Assembly (NCBI GenBank): GCA_900539725.1
Contig: UQDI01000040.1
Location: 1 to 8,276 of the forward strand
Source: an uncultured Eubacteriales bacterium
Lineage (GTDB): Bacteria; Bacillota; Clostridia; Tissierellales; Peptoniphilaceae
Length of the DNA: 8,276 nucleotides
Direction of reading: 5' to 3'
The translations under genes were made by a program, and so were the position numbers. Under the pieces are notes generated by a model, which worked only from the letters and a program-made list of their open reading frames with translations, was not told the origin of the DNA and searched no databases. Positions 5,679 to 8,276 of the stretch are shown here, piece by piece; within the stretch, counting starts at the first letter, position 1, and every line of letters begins with the position of its first letter.

Positions 5679-5690
5679 ATTGATATCAAT
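5679..5690. promoter_or_regulatory. 12-bp palindrome over the lipoprotein start point
   Basis: ATTGATATCAAT is a perfect palindrome 4 bp downstream of the -10 box and covers the predicted transcription start (near 5688). This is a classic operator position, so a dimeric repressor site is possible. A chance palindrome in AT-rich DNA cannot be excluded. Confidence 0.4.
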
Positions 5691-5694
5691 AAAT

Positions 5695-5723
5695 ATTATA
5701 CACTTGATGATTGCAATTGTCAA
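5695..5723 (-). promoter_or_regulatory. Sigma-A promoter of the lipoprotein-EamA operon
   Basis: Perfect TTGACA (5718-5723) and perfect TATAAT (5695-5700) at 17-bp spacing on the minus strand, about 25 bp before the ribosome binding site. Such a full match without an activator suggests high expression or control by a repressor. Confidence 0.92.
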
Positions 5724-5737
5724 CACGTGATATAAGC

Positions 5738-5750
5738 TATAGCTGCTATA
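5738..5750. repeat. 13-bp palindrome TATAGC-T-GCTATA
   Basis: Perfect inverted repeat with one central base, lying between the SLH-gene terminator and the lipoprotein promoter (about 50-60 bp upstream of that start point). It may be a protein-binding site or only part of the AT-rich flank. Confidence 0.35.
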
Positions 5751-5779
5751 AAAAACTGCCGAGCCATTGCTCAGCAGTT
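5750..5779 (-). terminator. Intrinsic terminator of the phosphatase-TraX-SLH operon
   Basis: On the minus strand an 11-bp stem AACTGCTGAGC/GCTCGGCAGTT (one G-U) with an AATG loop runs into a U tract (5750-5755). It starts 10 nt after the SLH-gene stop codon and separates it from the lipoprotein promoter. Confidence 0.92.
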
Positions 5780-5788
5780 AATATATAG

Positions 5789-6667
5789 TTAAATTAATCT
5801 AAGTACTGTTACTAGTACTTCTTGTCTAGTCATGTTCTTCTTTGGATTAAATCTTTGCTTGTTATCGCCAAGAAGCAGACCCTTCTTAACAACGCTATCG
5901 ATTGAAGCAAGAGCCCATTCGCTCGCGTCATTATAAGTAAGTTTATTCTCAAACTTATCCTCAAACTTAATCACGTTCGTAAGCTTATCCAAAATCACGG
6001 CTACTTCTTCCCTCGTAATCTTTCTGTCTGGACCAAATGTTTTCGCCTCGTTGTATGTCAGTAGCTTTAATTTATATGCCTTCTTCACGGCAATGGACGA
6101 CGTATCGCTCACTACTTCATTCTCATAGTCTTTGATGGTCTTCTTATACTCTATGGCCTTGATTAGTGCCTCAACAAATTCTAGTCTGCTAGTAGCCGCC
6201 TTCATGTCCTCTCTCATGGACTCAGTTACTAGTCCAAGACTATCTGCCTTGTGTATGAAGTCAACTGCCCATGCATCATAGTTCTTCGCGTTAAGCGTGT
6301 GCTTGAATACAATCACATTTGAAAAATCTCCCTTAACCGCGTTTACTATAGGTCTAAGCCTAATCTCAAAGCTTTGTGAAAACTTTATATCATCTTTAAA
6401 TTTGTGCTCGTACTTACGAGTTTTTTCGTTATAATTTAGAGTGATGAGATTGTCAAAGTCTTCGCTAAGCCATTTGCCCGCGTCTTTCTTGTAATCAAGC
6501 TCTAAGCTTAGATAAGGCTCAGTGCTATCGACTTCAATCTCGATTTTATTATCTTCAAATTTTGCTGCTTTTATGTTTATAGTTTTGCTAGCATCCTCTG
6601 CCATTAACTTAGGCGAAACTAAAGATATTAGCATGGCTGCCAGAATTATAATTATCGTCTTTCTCAT
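5789..6667 (-). CDS. Secreted SLH-domain surface protein
   Basis: A 292-residue exported protein. The signal peptide covers about 1-23 (MRKTIIIILAAMLISLVSPK; cleavage after LMA likely). Residues about 27-125 form an unrecognised, probably beta-rich domain. The C-terminal part carries S-layer-homology repeats: about 130-178 (weak), 190-232 with FGPDRKITREEVAVIL, and 243-292 with FNPKKNMTRQEVLVTVLRLI. SLH triplets anchor proteins non-covalently to secondary cell-wall polymer, so it should sit on the wall. The size is small for an S-layer protein, so it is more likely an accessory surface protein. The start overlaps the TraX-like stop codon (TAATG) and no Shine-Dalgarno sequence is seen, so translation probably depends on coupling. 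Last gene of its operon. Confidence 0.85.
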   Translation of the reverse strand: MRKTIIIILAAMLISLVSPKLMAEDASKTINIKAAKFEDNKIEIEVDSTEPYLSLELDYKKDAGKWLSEDFDNLITLNYNEKTRKYEHKFKDDIKFSQSFEIRLRPIVNAVKGDFSNVIVFKHTLNAKNYDAWAVDFIHKADSLGLVTESMREDMKAATSRLEFVEALIKAIEYKKTIKDYENEVVSDTSSIAVKKAYKLKLLTYNEAKTFGPDRKITREEVAVILDKLTNVIKFEDKFENKLTYNDASEWALASIDSVVKKGLLLGDNKQRFNPKKNMTRQEVLVTVLRLI

Positions 6668-7446
6668 TAAAATATTGCTATAGGGTTACTTGCTATATAC
6701 ATTCTCAAAAAGTAAATCAATAGTAAGTGAACTGGGTAGAATGCATAGAAGAAGTATTTAAGACCCTTCCCCCTTTCTCCGTTGTATAAGTACATTAGTG
6801 CGAAGGCTGTCATTTGATAGTAAAAGCCGTAGAAGTAGCGTGTTGACATGCCGACCATTAAGTTTTGGAACTTATTAAATCTAACAAAGTACATAAGTAT
6901 AATTAGCATAACGCCAAACATGTCATAGTCAGTCCTTAAGTACTTCGCTGCGAATATACAAGCGATAGTGCCAATTATTCTTATTAGCGGCTGATTAGCA
7001 AACTTTTCTATGATGATAAGTGCTGCCAAGCCTAAAAATAAGGTGAAGAATACATTTTGATAGTTTGGATCAAAGACTGTATTTGAACTCACTAGGTCAA
7101 ATGGCACTTCTGATATAAATGCAAAGATGAGTAGTCTTAGCGCGTACTTCATTCTGTTTCTTGTATGCATAAAGCCCTGTACTATAAAGAAACAGAATAA
7201 TGGAAAGGCAATCCTGCCGATGACTATCCTGCCAAAAAACTCTAATTTTTCCATCATCGCGCTTGTTACGTAAGAGCCGCCAATGGTGATGTTTGATGCG
7301 CTAATTATATTTTGATACAAGCCTACTTCAAATATGCCGTAAACTAAGTGGTCAACAAGCATTGACAGTATTGCGATAAACTTAAGCTGTGTTTGATTAA
7401 GTCCCCAAGGTTTTTTCTTTTCTAATAGATTTGATTGTATATCCAT
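6667..7446 (-). CDS. TraX-family membrane protein
   Basis: Polytopic membrane protein of the TraX family, named after the F-plasmid protein needed for N-acetylation of pilin; chromosomal homologues in Firmicutes mostly have no known substrate. With the ATG at 7446 it has 259 residues and about seven or eight hydrophobic helices. Family-typical segments are KFIAILSMLVDHL (22-34), GRIAFPLFCFFIVQGF (77-92) with RNRMKYALRLLIFAFISEVPF following, the conserved acidic/aromatic stretch around DYDMFGV (173-179), and GLKYFFYAFYPVHL near the C-terminus. The start at 7446 is preferred to a TTG at 7458 because GGAG lies 6 nt before the ATG. The gene starts 1 nt after the phosphatase stop codon. No pilin or conjugation gene is nearby, so a conjugative role is unlikely here. 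Confidence 0.88.
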   Translation of the reverse strand: MDIQSNLLEKKKPWGLNQTQLKFIAILSMLVDHLVYGIFEVGLYQNIISASNITIGGSYVTSAMMEKLEFFGRIVIGRIAFPLFCFFIVQGFMHTRNRMKYALRLLIFAFISEVPFDLVSSNTVFDPNYQNVFFTLFLGLAALIIIEKFANQPLIRIIGTIACIFAAKYLRTDYDMFGVMLIILMYFVRFNKFQNLMVGMSTRYFYGFYYQMTAFALMYLYNGERGKGLKYFFYAFYPVHLLLIYFLRMYIASNPIAIF

Positions 7447-7447
7447 T

Positions 7448-8020
7448 TTATACTCCAAAATTTATTTTATTGATGATAGGAAAGCCATCTATAACTTCAA
7501 TTTCACATATCCTAGCGTTTTCTATCTTAAAATTGTAATAAGCTTCTACTTTGTCAACCGCTATCGAAAGCATAGTTCTGATAAAGCCTTCGTGTGAGAT
7601 GACAACTATGTCTTCACCAAGTTTGACCTTCTCTTCGTAAAATTCTTTCGTACGCTCCCTTAAATCTGTAAATGATTCGCCGCCAGGAAACTTAAATGTG
7701 AATGGCTCTTCAAAGCGCTTCTTTGTTTCTTCTGGATATATTCTTTCTAGCTCTTCGAAGGAATGTCCTTGAAACTCGCCTAAATCTATCTCCCTAACTC
7801 TCTCATCTACTTCATATGACTTAACGCCTAATAGATCAGCTGTCTCTTGCGCTCTAAATAAATTTGATACGATAACTTTTTTATCATTAATGTCAGCGTA
7901 CTCGTCTCTTAAAGTCTTGACCTGAGCCTTGCCATTCGCCGATAGCTTCGTATCGACCCTTGACGTTATCATATTTAAATTGTCTTCAGACTCCCCATGC
8001 CTTATTAAATAAAATTTCAT
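7448..8020 (-). CDS. Histidine phosphatase superfamily protein
   Basis: Cytoplasmic enzyme of the phosphoglycerate-mutase-like histidine phosphatase superfamily, 190 residues, typical for the single-domain branch (GpmB, CobC and related phosphatases). Visible catalytic residues are the phospho-acceptor His8 in LIRHGESEDN with Arg7, Arg56 in NLFRAQET, the acid Glu77 in REIDLGEFQG, and His143 in ISHEGFIRTM. FPGGESFTDL (111-120) is the usual family signature. The active site is complete. The substrate is not readable: phosphosugars, phosphoglycerate or alpha-ribazole phosphate are possible, and no cobalamin genes are nearby. It is the first gene of the operon with the TraX-like and SLH genes. 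An AGGGGG site lies 4 nt before the ATG. Confidence 0.93.
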   Translation of the reverse strand: MKFYLIRHGESEDNLNMITSRVDTKLSANGKAQVKTLRDEYADINDKKVIVSNLFRAQETADLLGVKSYEVDERVREIDLGEFQGHSFEELERIYPEETKKRFEEPFTFKFPGGESFTDLRERTKEFYEEKVKLGEDIVVISHEGFIRTMLSIAVDKVEAYYNFKIENARICEIEVIDGFPIINKINFGV

Positions 8021-8082
8021 TTTGCCCCCTATAATCTAATATTTATATACCGCTAAAATTAACCTTTGTAAAATGCACATTC

Positions 8083-8102
8083 TTATAAGACTATTATAAG
8101 AC
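8083..8102 (-). repeat. Direct repeat TTATAAGAC across the -10 box
   Basis: TTATAAGAC (plus-strand reading) occurs at 8083-8091 and again at 8094-8102, an 11-bp period, one helical turn. The second copy overlaps the -10 TATAAT and the first covers the predicted start point. It may be a repressor site or a by-product of the AT-rich -10 sequence. Confidence 0.4.
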
Positions 8103-8121
8103 ATTTCCTGTTTAAAATCAA
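8093..8121 (-). promoter_or_regulatory. Sigma-A promoter of the phosphatase-TraX-SLH operon
   Basis: On the minus strand a -35 TTGATT (8116-8121) and a perfect -10 TATAAT (8093-8098) are 17 bp apart. The predicted start near 8086 leaves a 5' leader of about 65 nt before the phosphatase ATG. Confidence 0.75.
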
Positions 8122-8136
8122 CAAAATTCTTTTCAA

Positions 8137-8155
8137 CTAGTAACGGGCTAGTAAC
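8137..8155 (-). promoter_or_regulatory. 11-bp-period direct repeat upstream of the -35 box
   Basis: On the minus strand GTTACTAG is repeated exactly with a 3-bp gap (8148-8155 and 8137-8144), giving an 11-bp period. The pair covers about -51 to -69 relative to the predicted start. Tandem half-sites with this period are typical of OmpR/PhoB-type response regulators. The regulator is unknown and the match to any one regulator is an inference. Confidence 0.5.
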
Positions 8156-8189
8156 AAATTTATAGTAAAAATCTTACGATATAATCAAC

Positions 8190-8220
8190 AAAAAAGAGGC
8201 ACTATAAAAAATAGTGCCTC
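8190..8220 (-). terminator. Terminator of a minus-strand gene beyond the right edge
   Basis: On the minus strand a perfect 10-bp stem GAGGCACTAT/ATAGTGCCTC with a 5-nt loop of U is followed by six U residues (8190-8195). It shows that transcription enters from outside the window on the right and stops before the phosphatase promoter. It abuts the right 55-bp repeat. Confidence 0.88.
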
Positions 8221-8221
8221 A

Positions 8222-8276
8222 CAGACTGAAGACAAACCCAGGAATTTTTTCCTGGGTTTGCTTATTTCTATTAAAT
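8222..8276. repeat. Right copy of 55-bp exact inverted repeat
   Basis: Exact reverse complement of bases 1-55, with the same 12-bp-stem hairpin (arms 8233-8244 and 8249-8260) around a 4-nt loop. Identity ends at 8221. Relative to the minus-strand terminator next to it, this hairpin comes first and the GAGGC hairpin second, so an incoming minus-strand transcript would meet two hairpins in tandem. Confidence 0.9.

Noticed and set aside
5147..5683. Plus-strand ORF of 178 codons
   Set aside because: It is an antisense shadow of the lipoprotein gene. Its serine-rich translation comes from the Glu/Lys/Asp-rich linker read backwards, and no ribosome binding site precedes it.
6667..7446. TraX homologue as a sign of a conjugative element
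   Set aside because: No pilin, relaxase or type IV secretion genes are nearby. TraX-family proteins are common on Firmicute chromosomes, and the gene sits in an ordinary operon.
1..8276. Whole window as a transposon or integrative element bounded by terminal inverted repeats
   Set aside because: No transposase, integrase or passenger-type genes are present, the content is thrS, tRNAs and surface genes, and no target-site duplication can be judged because the window stops at the repeats.

Overview
The window reads as chromosomal DNA from a low-GC Gram-positive anaerobe. I infer a clostridial or Tissierellia-type (Peptoniphilaceae-like) Firmicute, with only moderate confidence in the family. 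The evidence is AT-rich DNA, strong GGAGG ribosome binding sites, a T-box leader on thrS, sigma-A promoters with perfect or near-perfect hexamers, CCA-encoding tRNA genes, and secreted NlpC/P60, SLH and lipoprotein gene products. Every gene is on the minus strand, so the window is transcribed from high to low coordinates.

Right to left, the layout is as follows. (1) 8190-8220 is a terminator for a minus-strand gene lying beyond the right edge. (2) 8020 to 5789 is a three-gene operon: a histidine-phosphatase-family enzyme, a TraX-family membrane protein and a secreted SLH-domain protein. The genes are 1 nt apart or overlapping, a clear promoter precedes them, and a terminator follows at 5750-5779. 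(3) 5664 to 4205 is a two-gene operon, a small acidic lipoprotein translationally coupled (TAATG) to an EamA/DMT transporter, driven by a perfect-consensus promoter with a 12-bp palindrome over the predicted start point. (4) 4185 to 3534 is a tRNA cluster. Two perfect promoters in tandem, each followed by a hairpin at its start point, precede tRNA-His, tRNA-Lys and tRNA-Leu. A UUCG-loop terminator follows tRNA-Leu, and tRNA-Arg(CCG) has its own extended -10 promoter. (5) 3525 to 1310 is the thrS transcription unit: promoter, T-box leader with terminator, complete threonyl-tRNA synthetase. (6) 1234 to 118 is a monocistronic NlpC/P60 cell-wall hydrolase gene whose promoter overlaps the thrS terminator.

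The first 55 and last 55 bases are exact inverted copies of each other. Each copy contains a 12-bp-stem hairpin and abuts an inward hairpin beginning GAGGC. This is the most unusual structural feature of the window. It looks like a dispersed repeat at which the sequence begins and ends, not like the ends of a transposon, because everything between the copies is housekeeping or cell-surface content and there is no transposase.

Functionally the window combines translation (four tRNAs and a tRNA-responsive thrS) with the cell envelope (cell-wall endopeptidase, SLH protein, TraX-like membrane protein, lipoprotein, drug/metabolite-type transporter). No defence system, phage, CRISPR array, insertion sequence or recognisable novel multigene machine is visible. 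The less ordinary content is regulatory: 11-bp-period direct repeats at the phosphatase promoter, hairpins at both tRNA promoters, and the terminal repeats.
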